Source of the DNA: Sweltsa coloradensis
Taxonomy: Eukaryota; Arthropoda; Insecta; Plecoptera; Chloroperlidae
Assembly: GCA_024449915.1 (NCBI GenBank)
Contig: JAMZAV010000983.1
Coordinates: forward strand, 340,500-404,499
Direction: 5' to 3'
Length of the DNA stretch: 64,000 nt
Made by a program: the position numbers and the translations under genes. Positions 46,735-59,700 of the stretch are shown here, piece after piece. Every line of letters starts with the position of its first letter. Position 1 is the first letter of the stretch. The notes under the pieces were generated by a model. The model saw only the letters and a list, made by a program, of their open reading frames with translations. It had not been told where the DNA came from and searched no databases.

Positions 46735-46805
46735 AACCGAGGCTCGAACCTGGATCACCTGGAGAAGAATTACAAAGCATGTCTTTAAAAACCGTATACA
46801 CCAAC
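46735..46805 (-). pseudogene. tRNA-like sequence with A and B boxes
   Basis: On the minus strand, TGGTGTATACGG matches the A box TRGYNNANNNGG at every position. GGTTCGAGCC, 41 bases downstream, is a strong B box. The acceptor arms do not pair, so this is a tRNA pseudogene or SINE head. Confidence 0.4.
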
Positions 46806-47666
46806 AGAAGATGTGAGTACAGCGGCGAGTTTCGTCAGCCAAGTTTAGAGCGGGCAAGTGTATTTCTTTTATCTCTTTAGTGTAAGTGAACATTATTTTA
46901 ACCACGCAAAGTTTTTCATACACTGCTTGATAATTATTTGATTACAAATGGCAAAAAGCTTTTGCAATATCGCACGAAATTCTAAAACCGGAAGCCGGTC
47001 TGGGGGCCCAACTAGCTGTAAGAAATAATTAAAAAAACTCCTTGAAAAAATCTTTCGTTTCACTTTTACATTCAGAATGGAAATATTGAAGAGTTTATAT
47101 TATTATTATATATTTTATATACAGAGAAGAAGTTGTTTTTCGGATACCCGCCACCCCTATACCGTAATAAATAGGCTAACGAAGCCAACCCAATTTTATA
47201 AAGATGAACCTTATTGGTTGTGGTTATTTTATAAAACAAAATAAAATGAATTTTAGCAAAAAAGCTAACTGTAGAAAAATAAACAGTACGCGTATTTCTG
47301 TCGACAATCGATAAATGTCATTTTTTCTAAGAAGTCAAAACGAATACTCTTTCGAATTGATTTCATTTTTTATATTTTCGTCGTTTAGTACATGCTTTTT
47401 CTTCGAATTATATCAAACAAAAATATTGCGAATGTGCAAACAGTAAAATAAAAAAAAAATAATAATAATAGATTTCCCGAGCAATAGACTAACTCAGGTG
47501 GGGAACATATTTCTGTTGAGAAACGTTCGATCAAATGCGGAGGGATGAAGGCCAATGCTAATAAAGAGCTTTCATAAAAACATTGTTAAAAATCGTTGTC
47601 GTTATCGATAAAAAAATATAAATAATAATGTTGAGATACTATAATTAATGTAAAAAAAAAAAAAAA

Positions 47667-47737
47667 CTGCTGGCATTCGATCCAGACACTTCTTACGTGG
47701 TAGTCAAGCGCGTTACCCACTACACCAAAACAGAGCA
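47667..47737 (-). pseudogene. tRNA-like sequence with A box, B box and T-run
   Basis: On the minus strand, TGGTGTAGTGGG is a perfect A box and GGATCGAATGCC an acceptable B box. CTTGA-CTACCAC-GTAAG could form an anticodon arm (loop anticodon ACC). A run of 15 T follows immediately, fitting an RNA polymerase III terminator. The acceptor stem is not complementary, so it is more likely SINE-derived than a working tRNA gene. Confidence 0.4.
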
Positions 47738-48284
47738 CTCAAGGGACGTGGCGGCTTAGAGTGTACTTAAACTGTCAGTCGGATCCACGGTAAGATGCAC
47801 GTTGACACGTGACAAGTACAAATTCACTCAACGATATTAAAAGTGGGAATAAATCATTTTTCACTGTTTAAGCATACTTAATTCCTAATATAAGTAATAT
47901 AACAAATAAAAAGTATAATCATTATTAAAATAAGTCCCGACATAATATTAATCAAATTAGTACATAATACCAATTACATAATAATAGCAAACATACCTTA
48001 TAACTTGTAGCCTATTGGGATTTAAAATTAATTCTTAAAACAATTTTAAGTGGCAGATCTCTCTTATGATGCTTTTACTACCATTAAACTTTTAAATAGA
48101 TTCGCGAGGTGTAACTACCTTTGAATTACGCGAATGAGAAGTTACATCATTGCTTTGTTTAAAGAATGGCTGCTAGGATTTCCCTTCAACATTTGCTATA
48201 AACATTACCTATACAAAAACATTACAAGTCATTCTTAAACAATACTTTTGTTGCAAATTAAATTTACTAAACAAGGCTAAACCT

Positions 48285-48915
48285 CAAATCCTACGTGGTA
48301 CCTAAGACGTTGTTCTTCTACTCAAATCCTTTTCTAGTCTAGCAGAGGAATCTGGACCAAATCAGCGAAGGTACCGACGGCGTTTTACGACTCAAAGACT
48401 AAATCAAGTCTAGCAGGGGAATACGGATCAAATACAGCGTGGTTCCGACGGCGTTTTACGATCAAATCCTTCCAAGTCAGCAGGGGAATAGGGCCCCAAA
48501 TACGCGTGGTTTCCCGACGTGTTTAGACCAAATCCTTCTCTAGTCTGCAGCGGAATACGACCAAATACAGCGGGTTTCGACGTCTTTTTTACGATCAAAT
48601 CCTTCTCTTGTTAGCGGGGAATACGGACCAAATACAGCGTGGTTCCGACGCGTTTTCGACTTAAATCCTACTCTAGTCTAGCAGCGGAATACGGCCCAAA
48701 AATACAGCGGGTTTCCCGACGTCGTTTTACGACCAAACCCTTCTCTGTCTATCAGGGGAAAGGACCAAATACAGCGTGGTTCCCGAGTCGTTTTACGACT
48801 CAAACCCTTATCCAGTCTACAGGGAATACGGCCCAAATACAGGGGGGTTCCGAGCCGTTTTTACGACTCAAATCCTATTTTAGTCAGCAGGGGAACCCAC
48901 TTAAATACAACGTTG
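48285..48915. repeat. 70-bp satellite
   Basis: About nine monomers. Approximate consensus blocks are ACGACTCAAATCCTTCTCTA, GTCTAGCAGGGGAATACGGA, CCAAATACAGCGTGGTTCC and GACGTCGTTTT. The block ends about 100 bases before the second 62-63 bp satellite block. The long open frame across it is satellite sequence. Confidence 0.85.
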
Positions 48916-49018
48916 GGCCCAAACGTTGGATTGGCGTCGGAAATCGAAGAAAAAATTTTCCCCCTTTGCACGCCACAAATAAAACGTCTTTCCCGACGCA
49001 GTGTTCTACTTGGGTAAC

Positions 49019-49490
49019 ATGTAAACCGCTGGAGGGGGCCCCGGACCTCCCCCAATAGTCGCTATAAACTTTAACTAACACGTCAACCGCTGAAGGGTGG
49101 CCCCGGCACCTCCCCCAAATAGTTGCTATAAAACATTAATAACACTAAACCCCTGGAGGGAACCCGGCACCTCCCCCAATAGTCTGCTATCAAAATTAAC
49201 AAAACACGTAACGCTAAAGGGGCCCCGGCACCCCACCAATAGTCGCATAAAACATTAACTAACAGTAAAACCGCGGGAGGGGGGCCCCGGCACCTCCACC
49301 AAATAGTCTGCTACAAACTTTAACTAAACTTTCAACCGCGGGAGGGTGGACCGGCACCCCCCCCAATGTCTGCTATCAACATAAAAAACACGTCAACCGC
49401 TGGAGGGGGGCCCCCGGCACCCCCCACCAAAAGTTGCTAAAAACATTAACCAACACGTAAACCGCTGGAGGGTGAACGTGACCCCCTCCA
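49019..49490. repeat. 62-63 bp satellite, block 2
   Basis: About seven monomers with the same unit as 45838-46050. Blocks are CCGGCACCTCCACCA, ATAGTCTGCTATCAAAC, TTTAACTAACACGTCAACCG and CTGGAGGGTGGA. Each unit can fold TGGAGG against CCTCCA. Copy-to-copy differences are mostly run lengths. Confidence 0.85.
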
Positions 49491-49659
49491 CCATTTCCCA
49501 CGTTTGTTTTTTGGTCTAAAACATTTTTGCCCTTTTTGTTTTAACCCAAAATCTCCGAAAGCGGTCAAAAATTTAAATTTTGATTTGATGTTTTGATATT
49601 AATTTGTTTGTACGGCATATTGATGGTCTTTAAACTTGGCTAAACCCCAATAAATTATG

Positions 49660-52600
49660 AGTAGATATCTGTAAATTTTGCACATTTTTTGCACAATTTT
49701 CCAACCAACTTCGTTTTTTGCACAAGAAAACAAAAAACTTTACGACAATTTCATTTTGTCTGAGCCAAGTTTATGTTTAGAAAAACCCAAAAAGGTTTTT
49801 CATGTCAAAACCTTTGTTTTTTTTGCCATTTTGCACAATTTGCACAACCAAATTTTCGTTTTTTTTGCCAAGGAAAACCCCCCCAAAAAAAAGTTACGAA
49901 AACTTCATTTTGCTGAGCCAAGTTAATGGTTTTCAAAATAACGAATTTCAGTGCAAATTTATCCCCATTTTTTTGCACACTTTTTGCAAAATTTTTTGCA
50001 CAACCAACTGCGATTTTTGCACAAGCAACACAAAAAAGTAACGGAACTTCATTTTGGCGGAGCAAGTTATGCTAGAAAAAACCAAAATGGTTTTCATGTC
50101 AAAACCTAGCCATATTTTTGCAACTTTTTGCACTTTTTTGCACAACCTATTTCGATTTTTAAAAGCAATAAAAAAGTTACGAAAAACTTCTTTTTTGGCT
50201 GAGCCAATTTAAGTTTTCAAAAAACCGAATTTAGTGAACTTATACCACTTTTAGCACACTTTTTGCACAATTTTTGCAAAACCAAAACTTCGATTTTTGC
50301 AAAGAAACACAAAAAAATTTTCGGCAATTCTTTTGGGGCTGAGCCAAGTTAATGCAAGAAAAACCCAAAAAAGGATTTTCATTTCAAACCTATGCCTATT
50401 TTTGCACCTTTTTGCCAATTTTGCAAACAAATTTTTGATTTTTTGCACAAGAAACACAAAAAAGTTACGCCCTTTCTTTTTGGGCTGACCCAAATTTAAG
50501 GGTTTTTTCAAAAATAAAATTCATGTGCATACTTATACCTTTTTTTTGCACACTTTTTGCACAATTTTTTGCACAACCAACTTCGATTTTGACAAGCAAA
50601 AAAAAAGGACGGCAATTTTCATTTTGGCTGAGCCAATTTAATGCTAGAAAAACCCCAAAATGGTTTTTTCATGTCAAAACCTCCCATTTTTTTGCACACA
50701 TTTTCACTTTTTGCACAACCTTTTTTGGTATTTACAAAACAACACCAAAAAAATTTACGAAAAACTTCATTTTGGGCTGACCAAGTTAATGATTTTAAAA
50801 AAAATGAATTTTTTTCAAACTTAACTATTTTAATTTTTTCTCATTTTGCACAATTTGCAAAACCCAAAATTTCGTTTTTTTGAAAAGAACACAAAAAGTT
50901 AGGCAATTTATTTTGGGCTGCCAAAAACCAACCAAAAAGGGATTTCATGTAAAAACCTATCCCATTTTTTTTGCACACTTTTTGCACAATTTTGCAAAAC
51001 CCAATTTTTGATTTTTTCACAAGAAAACAAAAAAGTTTCGACAACTTCTTTTTGGCTGGCCAAGTTAAGGGTTTTAAAAATAACAAATTTCATGTCCAAA
51101 CTTATATCTTATTTTTGACACTTTTTGCACACTTTACAAAACCCACTTTCTTTTTGCACAAGAAACAAAAAAAAATTAGGGAAAACTTCTTTTTGGCGAG
51201 CCAAGTTAATCTAGAAAAACCCAAAAGGGATTTTCATGTCAAAACCTTTGCCATTTTTTTGCACACTTTTTGATTTTTTGCACAACCAATTTTGATTATG
51301 TCCAACAACACAAAAAATTTACGACAACTTCTTTTTTGGCTGAGCCAAGTTAAGGGTTTACAAAAAAACGAATTTCATGTGCAAACTTAACCATATTTTT
51401 GCACACTTTTTGCCAATTTTGCACAACCAACTGCGATTTTTGCACAAGAAACACAAGAAAGAAACGGCAATTTCATTTTGGCGAGCCAATTTTAATGCTA
51501 GAAAAACCCAAAAAAGGATTTTCATGAAAAACCCTACCCCAATTTTTGCACCTTTTTTGCAAAATTTTTTGCCAACCTTTTTTGGTTTTTACACAAAAAC
51601 ACAAAAAAGTTACGAAACCTTTTTGGCTGAGCCAAGTTAATGATTTTAAAAAAAACGAATTTCATGGAAAAATTTAACCATTTTTTGCACATTTTTTGCA
51701 CAATTTGCAAACCCAACTGCGTTTTTTGCACAAGCAACAAGAAAGTAACGGCAATTTCTTTTTGGCTAACCCAAGTTAAGCTAGAAAAAAACCCAAAAAT
51801 GGTTTTCATGCCCCAAAACCAGCCATATTTTTGCACACTTTTCAAAATTTTTGCAAAACCTATTTCGATTTTACAAAAGCAAAAAAAAAAAGGGTACGAA
51901 AAATTCATTTTGGCGAGTAAATTAATTTTTTAAAAATAACGAATTTCACGTGAAACTTATACCATATTTTTGCACATTTTTGCAAATTTTGCACAACCAA
52001 TTTCGTTTTTTGCAAAAACAAACAAAAAAAAAGTTACGTTAACTTCATTTTGGCTGAGCCAAGTTAATGCAAGAACAACCAAAAAGGTTTTTCATGTCAA
52101 AACTACCATATTTTTGCACACTTTTTGCACAATTTTTGCAAACTTTTTTTTGATTTTGCACAAGCAACACAAAAAAGTTACGACAATTTTTTGGCGAGCA
52201 AGTTAATGTTTTTCAAAAAAATAAAATTTCATGTAAAATTTAAAATTTTTTAATTTTTCTCATTTTTGCACAATTTTGCACAACCAACTTCGATTTTTGT
52301 ACAAGCAACAAAAAAAAAGTTACGGAACTTCTGTTGGCTGAGTAATTTAATGCCAGAACAACCAAAAATGGTTTTCATTCAAAACCTATGCCATTTTTTT
52401 TGCACACTTTTTGCACAATTTGCACAAACCAATTTTTGATTTTGTCAAAGCAAACAAAAAAGTTTCGAAAAATTCTTTTTGGGCTGACCCAAATTAATGG
52501 TTTTCAAATAACGAATTCATTTTCAAACTTATATCGTTTTTTTTGACATTTTTTTGCACACTTTAGCACAACCACTTTTGATTTTTGCACAAGAAAACAA

Positions 52601-53060
52601 AAAAATTTAGGGGAAACTTTTTTTTTGCTGAGCCAAGTTAATGCTAGAACAACCAAAAGGATTTTCATGAAAAAACCTTTTGCCATATTTTTCCCCTTTT
52701 TTGCACTTTTTGCAAAACCTTTTGATTTTTTGCACAAGCAACACAAAAAAGTTACGGCAACTTTTATTTGGTGAGCCAAGTTAAGGGTTTTTTTCGTAAA
52801 ATCACGAATTTCATGGGGGAAAATTTATACCCCATTTTTGCTCACTTTTTGCACAATTTTGCACAACATTTTTCGATTTTTGCAAAAGCAACACAAAAAA
52901 CCCTAAAAATTTTTTTTTGGCGGCAAGTTAATGATTTTCTTTAAAAAAAACAAATTTTATGTGCAATTTTTACTATTTTTTGCACACTTTGACCAATTTT
53001 GCACAACAATAATTTTTTTTCCTTACAGCAAAAAAAAAAATTACAATTTTATTTGGCGGG
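49660..53060. repeat. 143-bp satellite in alternating dimers
   Basis: About 23 monomers. Each contains TTTTTGCACACTTTTTGCAC, CACAACCAACTTCGATTTTT, CAAAAAAGTTACG and TTTTGGCTGAGCCAAGTTAA. Two types alternate strictly from about 49759 to 52770. Type alpha continues GCTAGAAAAACCC and CATGTCAAAACC. Type beta continues GGTTTTCAAAAA and CATGTGCAAACTTATACC. Mean monomer spacing is near 143 bp, so the higher-order unit is about 286 bp. No frame in it is coding. Confidence 0.9.
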
Positions 53061-54751
53061 GCCCAAAATGAATGGTTTTCGTAAAATAACGATTAAAGTG
53101 AAATTTTCTTTTTTGGTTCAGCAATACAAAAGTTGTTCAGCTTTATTTTGGTTTGATTGCCCCAAAAAGGGATTTTCATTTTTAAATAAAATCCCAAATT
53201 TTTTGCACTCTTTTTGCATAATTTTGCACAACTAATTTTGTTTTAAAATCAAAATCAAGACAAAAAAATTTGAATCTTTTTCTTTTTAGCGAGCAACTTG
53301 AAAAAAAATTAATTTAATTTAAAATTTCCCAAAATTCGAATATCGTTTTATGTCAAAACTTATGCCAATTAACACAACTATATCACTTTTGCACAAGCAA
53401 AGACAAATAATAGTACTTCTTTATGGCCAACAAAATAAAGGTATTATTTACTACAATTCGAAATTTAAAAAAAAGTCCGCCCCCCCCGGGGAACGACCCA
53501 CGGATCCCCCGTTTCCCACCAGGCGTCAACCCCTAGACCATTTTAAAGACTTTTTTTTTTTTTTAAATTGTAGAAAAAATATCAATTACACCTACGGGAT
53601 TTTTTCCCCGATAAAAAATCGAGAAAAAAAATTAAGGGGTATGCATAAATAACGGTTTAAATATTTAAAGAACTAAATTTAAATTTGTGTCGAAACTTAT
53701 GCAATTTATTCCAACTTTTTGACAATTTTTCATTATACTTATTTTGATTTAGGGGAAAGCTCAGAAAAAAAACAGTAGCTTTAAATTTGGGCCATTTAGT
53801 TGTTTTTAAAATAAAGTTTAATTAAAAAAAAAATCAAATTTTGTATCAAAACGTAGCATTATTTTGCACTCTTATTGCACATTTATTTATTTGTTTTTTG
53901 ACAAGGTCAGATCCGACCTGATGTATCACTTATTAGACCTTGGTATGACCATCTAATTTAATAATCTTTTAGTTAAAAATTTATGTATGATATAAATAAG
54001 AGTAAATTTCACAATGGATTTTAAAACGACATTTTGAAAGGGGGCAACAAGAAGAATGAAGGCAGTGGCTACAACCTCAAATTTTAAAGTTTAGAAAACT
54101 AATCATGAAAGGTTAGCCACATCTAAATTTGTTTACAAAATTTTTAGCTTTAAACCCTTGTTTATTTTCTTTTCAACGAAAAATTATTGTAAGTCCTTTG
54201 ATGTTTTTTTTTATTTACAACAAATTTGACTACCCCCTTACGCATGAATTTTAAAAAGCAAAACGGATAGCTTACACAACAATTTTTCAGTATTAAATGG
54301 TGAAACAATTTAGAGAAGGTCGGGGTTTTAAGATCATGATTTTTTTGGACTATAATAATCTATATTAATTTTTTTTAATTTTTACTATAATCATATTTCA
54401 AAGGTTAATCAACCTCCTTCATCAGGTTTTTAAGGACAGTTGAAAAAAGTTAAAATTTTTAATCTTTTGAATATTTTGAGAGTCCTAAAAAAATCATGTT
54501 TTAAAATTTTTTCAGAATTGGGGTTTAAATTTGAAATGTATTGAAAAGACGACCTTCTCCAATTCTTTTAAGTAGCCATAGATCCTATTTTTCTTTAGCT
54601 TTCTAACCTTTGCGTTAAAATTTGCAACCGTGCGTGGGGTATACGGGGAGTATACGGTTTTGGATGTATTTTAACAATTTTTTTGTTGTGTGCGATACAA
54701 AAAAATTATAGCAAGAGGTAAATCGCTATGTTGATCGGTCCCCGCTTTTGA
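53061..54751. other. Low-quality AT-rich stretch
   Basis: Degraded satellite text at the left, then AT-rich sequence with many homopolymers. No recognisable feature. Confidence 0.5.
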
Positions 54752-55000
54752 TTGAAAAAAAAAAAAAAAAAAAATAAATAAATAAATAAAATAAATAAAT
54801 AAAAAAATAAAAAAATAAATAAAATAAAAAAAAATAAATAAAAAAAAAATAAAAAAAAATAAATTAATAAATAATAAATAAATAAAAAAATAAATAAATA
54901 AAATAAATAAATAAATAAAAAAAAAAAATAAAAATTAAATAAAAAAATTTGTATTTAGAGTCTCCCACTAGGTTATAACTGATTTCCGTGGGGGGACAAA
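54752..55000 (+). repeat. Long (AAAT)n tract and family E copy 4
   Basis: About 190 bp of AAAT and AAAAT units is followed by GTATTTAGAGTCTCCCACTA and AACTGATTTCCGTGGGGGGA. This is the same order as at 28058-28130. Confidence 0.65.
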
Positions 55001-55289
55001 TTTGTTCAGGGCCAAAAATTTTTTTTTATGATTCGGGTTTAAAAATTTTATTTTTTTTACCAAAAAATCGTTGGCTTTGGGGCTCGTTCAAAGGCGAATG
55101 ATCTTACTTATTTTCCCAAAACGAAAATAGGGGGAAAGAATAAAAGCTGGTCAAACTTCTATATCTCACAGCATTCAAGCGAAGACTTTTGAAGGAGAGC
55201 TTTTCTGCCTTTTTTTTTTTTTTACAAATTTTTTTATTTGGTTTGGGAAAAAATACAAACCCCGAAACACAAGTTTTTAAAGGGTTACT
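55001..55289. other. AT-rich spacer
   Basis: Nothing recognisable between the family E copy and the satellite. Confidence 0.5.
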
Positions 55290-56700
55290 CAAAAACAAAA
55301 AAGTTTATTTTTGACATTTATATTAAGACGTAAATCAAGAAAAGTAAACAATGCCGAGGGTTAAAATTACAAAATTTATTATTCACCTAACAAGAGGCCT
55401 TATTAAAAAAAATAAATTTTCGGCAGCAAGAAACCAAGTAAAAGGGATTTCAACACACAACAAAATGTTTTATTTTTGTACATCATATGAAGACGTAATA
55501 TCAAAAAAGTAAACAAGCCGAGGTTTAATAATATATCATTATTCCATTAAACAAAATAATTAAAAAAAAAAAAAATTTTTCAGCAACAAAGGGAAAACAA
55601 GTAAAAGGCATTACTTTCAACAACAAAATTTTTGTTTTTGTACATTCAAAATAGACGTAACATCAAAAAAAGTAAACAATGCCGAGGTTCAATATTACAA
55701 TACAATATTCCACCCCAAAAAGATTTAAAAAATATAAATTTTTTAGAACAAAAAAACACAAGTAAAAAGGGATTTCAATATAACAACAAAAAGTTTTATT
55801 TGTACATTCATATGATTTTAAAAAAAATATCAAGGAAGTGAAAAATGCCGGGTTTAAAAATACAATATCATTATTCCCCGTAACAATAATTTAAAAATAA
55901 TAATTCACAGCAACAAGAAAAAACAAGTAAAAAACATTTCAATACAACAACAAAAGGGCTCTTTATTTTTTTACATTCATATGTAGACGTTATATCAAAA
56001 AAGTGAACAATGCCGAGGTTCAATATTTCAACATCATTATTCAAACCCAACAAAAATTAAAAAAATTTAAATTTTCAACAACAAGAAAAAACCCAAAAAA
56101 AGGGATTACAATACAACAACAAAAACTCTTTATTTTTTAATTCATATGATGGGCGTAATATCAAAAAAGTGAAAAAATGCCGAGGGTTTAAAATTTAAAA
56201 AATCATTTTTCCACCAAGTAAAGTAATTTAAAAAAAAATAAAATTTTTCAGCAACCCCAAAAAACCAAGTAAAAGGCATTACAAAACAAAAAACAAAAGG
56301 CTTTTATATTTGCCCTTCAATGATAGACTAATATCAAGGAAATAACTATGCCGAGGTTAATTTACAATATCATTAGGTTTTTCCACCCAAAAAGTAATGA
56401 AAAATATAAAATTTTCAGCACCAAGAAAAAAACAAGTAAAAAGCATTACAAAACAACAACAAAAGGCTCTTTATTTTAGTACATTCATAAAAAGTAAGAG
56501 TAATATCAAAAAAATGAACAATGCCGAGGTTTAATTTTACAAAAATCTTATTTCCCCCTAAAAAAGTAATTAAAAAAAAAAATTAAATTTACAACCGGAA
56601 AACACAAAAAAGGCATTACAAAAACAACAAAAGGCCTTTTATATTTTTTAAATTTATATGATAGACTAATATCAAGGAAAGTAAAAAAATGCCCGGTTCA
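55290..56700. repeat. 165-bp satellite subfamily
   Basis: About nine monomers. Blocks are TTTGTACATTCATATGA, AGACGTAATATCAA, GTAAACAATGCCGAGGTTCA, ATATCATTATTCCAC, TTTTCAGCAACAAGAAAA and ATTACAATACAACAACAAAA. Spacing between GCCGAGG words is close to 165. Confidence 0.85.
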
Positions 56701-59700
56701 AATAACAGTTTTTTTCCCCCCCCCCCCAAAAAAACAAAAAACCCCACCAAATCCAAACCCAAAAAAACCCCCCCCCCCAGGGAAAAACATTATTTCACTT
56801 TTTTTAATTAAAAACCAAAACCACATAATGCCATTACTACAACACAACACCAAAAATACAGGCATAAAAAATACAAAAAAAAAGGTCTTTTTTGTACTTC
56901 ATATGTAGGGCGTATATCAAAGGGAAAATAAACAAAGCCGGGGTTTAATATTTCAAAAATCATTATTCCACAAACATATAAAACCCAAAAAACCACATAA
57001 TCCCCCCACTACAACACAACACCCAAAAAAAAAAAAAAAAAAAAAGGGGGGGTTTTATTTGGTGTACATTTATATGATAGACTTAATCAAGGGAAATAAA
57101 CTGCCGGTTTAATATAAAAATACATTTTTCCCCTCATATAACCACAATCCACATAAGCACATTCACTACAACACCAAAACCCCACAAACAGCATCAATAC
57201 AACAAAAAAAAGGCTCTTATTTGTACTTTATATGATAAATTAATCAAGGAAAGTAAACAATGCCAGTTAAAATTACAAAACATTATTCCACTCTATAACC
57301 ACAATCCACATAATGACATTTACTCAAAACCAACACCCACAATACAGGGATAACAATACAAAAACCAAAAGCTCTTTTTTGTGTACATTTAATGATAGAC
57401 TTAAAATTTAAGGAAAGTAACAAGCCGAGGTTTTAAATTTAAAAATCATTATTTCCCCATCAATAAACCCCAATCCAATAATGCACATTTACTCAACACC
57501 AACACCTACAATACAGGCATAACAAAACAACAAAAAAAAGGTCTTTTTTTTGTGTAATTTATATGATAGACGTAATACAAGGAAAATCATTTTCCCATCA
57601 TTAAACACCCAAAACCACATAAAGCACATTCACTCAACACCAAAAACCTAAAAACAGGTAACAAAACAACAACAAAGGTTTTTTATTTGTTTATTATATG
57701 ATAAGAAAAATCAAGAAAATCATATTCCACATCATATAAAACCACAATCCACATAAGCCTTCACTAAAACCAACACCTACAAAAAACCCAAAAAAATACC
57801 CAAAAAAAGGTTTTTATTTGTTAATTCAATGATAGACGATTCAAGGAAATAAAAACCCCTTTAATTTCCAATTTCTATAAACCACAATCCACAAATGCAC
57901 TTCACTACAACACCCCACAATACAGGCATAACAAAACAACAACAAAAGGTTTTATTTTTTACATTCATAGGAAAAAGTAATATCAAGGAAATATCATTAA
58001 TTCCACATCATATAACCACAAACCACATAAACACTTTACTACAAACAAAACCCACAAACAGGGGATAACAATACAACAACAAAAAAGGTCTTTTTTGTGT
58101 ACATTCATATGATAACGTTATATCAAGGAAAAATGCATTAAATTTTAAATCTTTTTAACCACAATCCCATAATGCACATTCACTACAAAACCAACACCCA
58201 CAAACAGGGATAACAAAACAAAAACAAAAAAGGCTCTTTTTTTGGTACATTCTAGATAACGAAATCAAGGAAAGAACATGCCGAGGTTCAATATACAAAT
58301 CATTTTCCCATCATATAACCACAATCACATAATGCACATTCACTCAACCCCAACACCACAAAACGGCAAACAATACAAAACAAAGGCTCTTTTTTTTGTG
58401 TACATTATATGATGACGTAAAATCAAGGAAATATCATTATTCCAATATATAAAACCAAATCCACAAATGCAATTCAATCAACACCCAAACCTACAAAAAA
58501 GGATAAAATACAAAAAACAAAAGGCTCTTATTTGTGTACATTTTATAGAAGAGTAAATCAAAGGGAATTTATTATTTCCACACATATAAAACCCCAAAAC
58601 CACAAATGCAATTCACCAACACCAACACCTACAATACAGGCATAAAAATACAACAACAAAAAGGCTCTTAATTGTGTACATTCTATGATAGACGTTTTAT
58701 CAAAAAAAAGGGGAAAAATTTTTTATTATTCCACATATATAACCACAATCCACATAATCACATTCACTCAACACCAACACCACAATACAGGGAAACAAAC
58801 AAAAACAAAAGGCTCTTATTTGTGTACATTCATATGATAGAGTAAAATCAAGGGAAAATAAAAAAATGCCGGGTTCAATATTAAATATCATTATTCCCCA
58901 TCATATAACCACAATCCACATAAGCACTTCCTCAACACCAACACCACAATACAGGCTACAATACAAAAAACAAAGGCTCTTTATTTTGTCATTCATTGAT
59001 AGACGTAATACAAGGAAATCATTATTCCACATCATATAAACCCCAATCCACATAAGCACATTCACTCAACACCAACACCTACAATAAGGCTCAATACAAA
59101 AAAAAAAGGTTTTATTTTTGTACATCATATGAAAACGTAATATCAAAGGAAAACATTATTCCCCATAAAATAACCACAACCAAACATAATGCACATTCAC
59201 TAAAAAACCAAAAACCTACAAACAGGCATAACAATACAACAACAAAGGTTTTTTTATTTTTTTTAATTTATATGATAAAGAAATATCAAGGAAAAATCTT
59301 TTTCCACATCATATAACCACAATCCACAAATCAATTCACAAACACCAAAAACCTACAAACAAACATAAAAATACAACAAAAAAAAGGTTTTATTTTTTTA
59401 TATATAGGAAAAAGGAAAAAAAAAATCCCCCGGAATTTAAAAATTTATTATTCACATCATAAACCACAATCCACATAATGCCATTCCCCACAACACCTAC
59501 AATCAGCCCTAACAAAAAACAAAAAAAAGGATTTTTTTGTTACATTCATATTGATAAACGTAATATAAGGAATATCATTTTTCCACATCAATAACCAATC
59601 CACTAATGCACATTCACTACAAACCCACCTACAAACAGGCATAACAATACAACAACAAAAGGTCTTATTTGGTACATTCAATATGGGATAAAAAGTAAAC

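Larger units (their letters stand above)
46601..48284. other. AT-rich spacer with two tRNA-like sequences
   Basis: Apart from the tRNA-like sequences at 46735-46805 and 47667-47737, nothing was found. Confidence 0.45.

Noticed and set aside
48639..49058. 139-codon plus-strand open frame
   Set aside because: It lies wholly in the 70-bp and 62-bp satellites, in a region with run-length errors.
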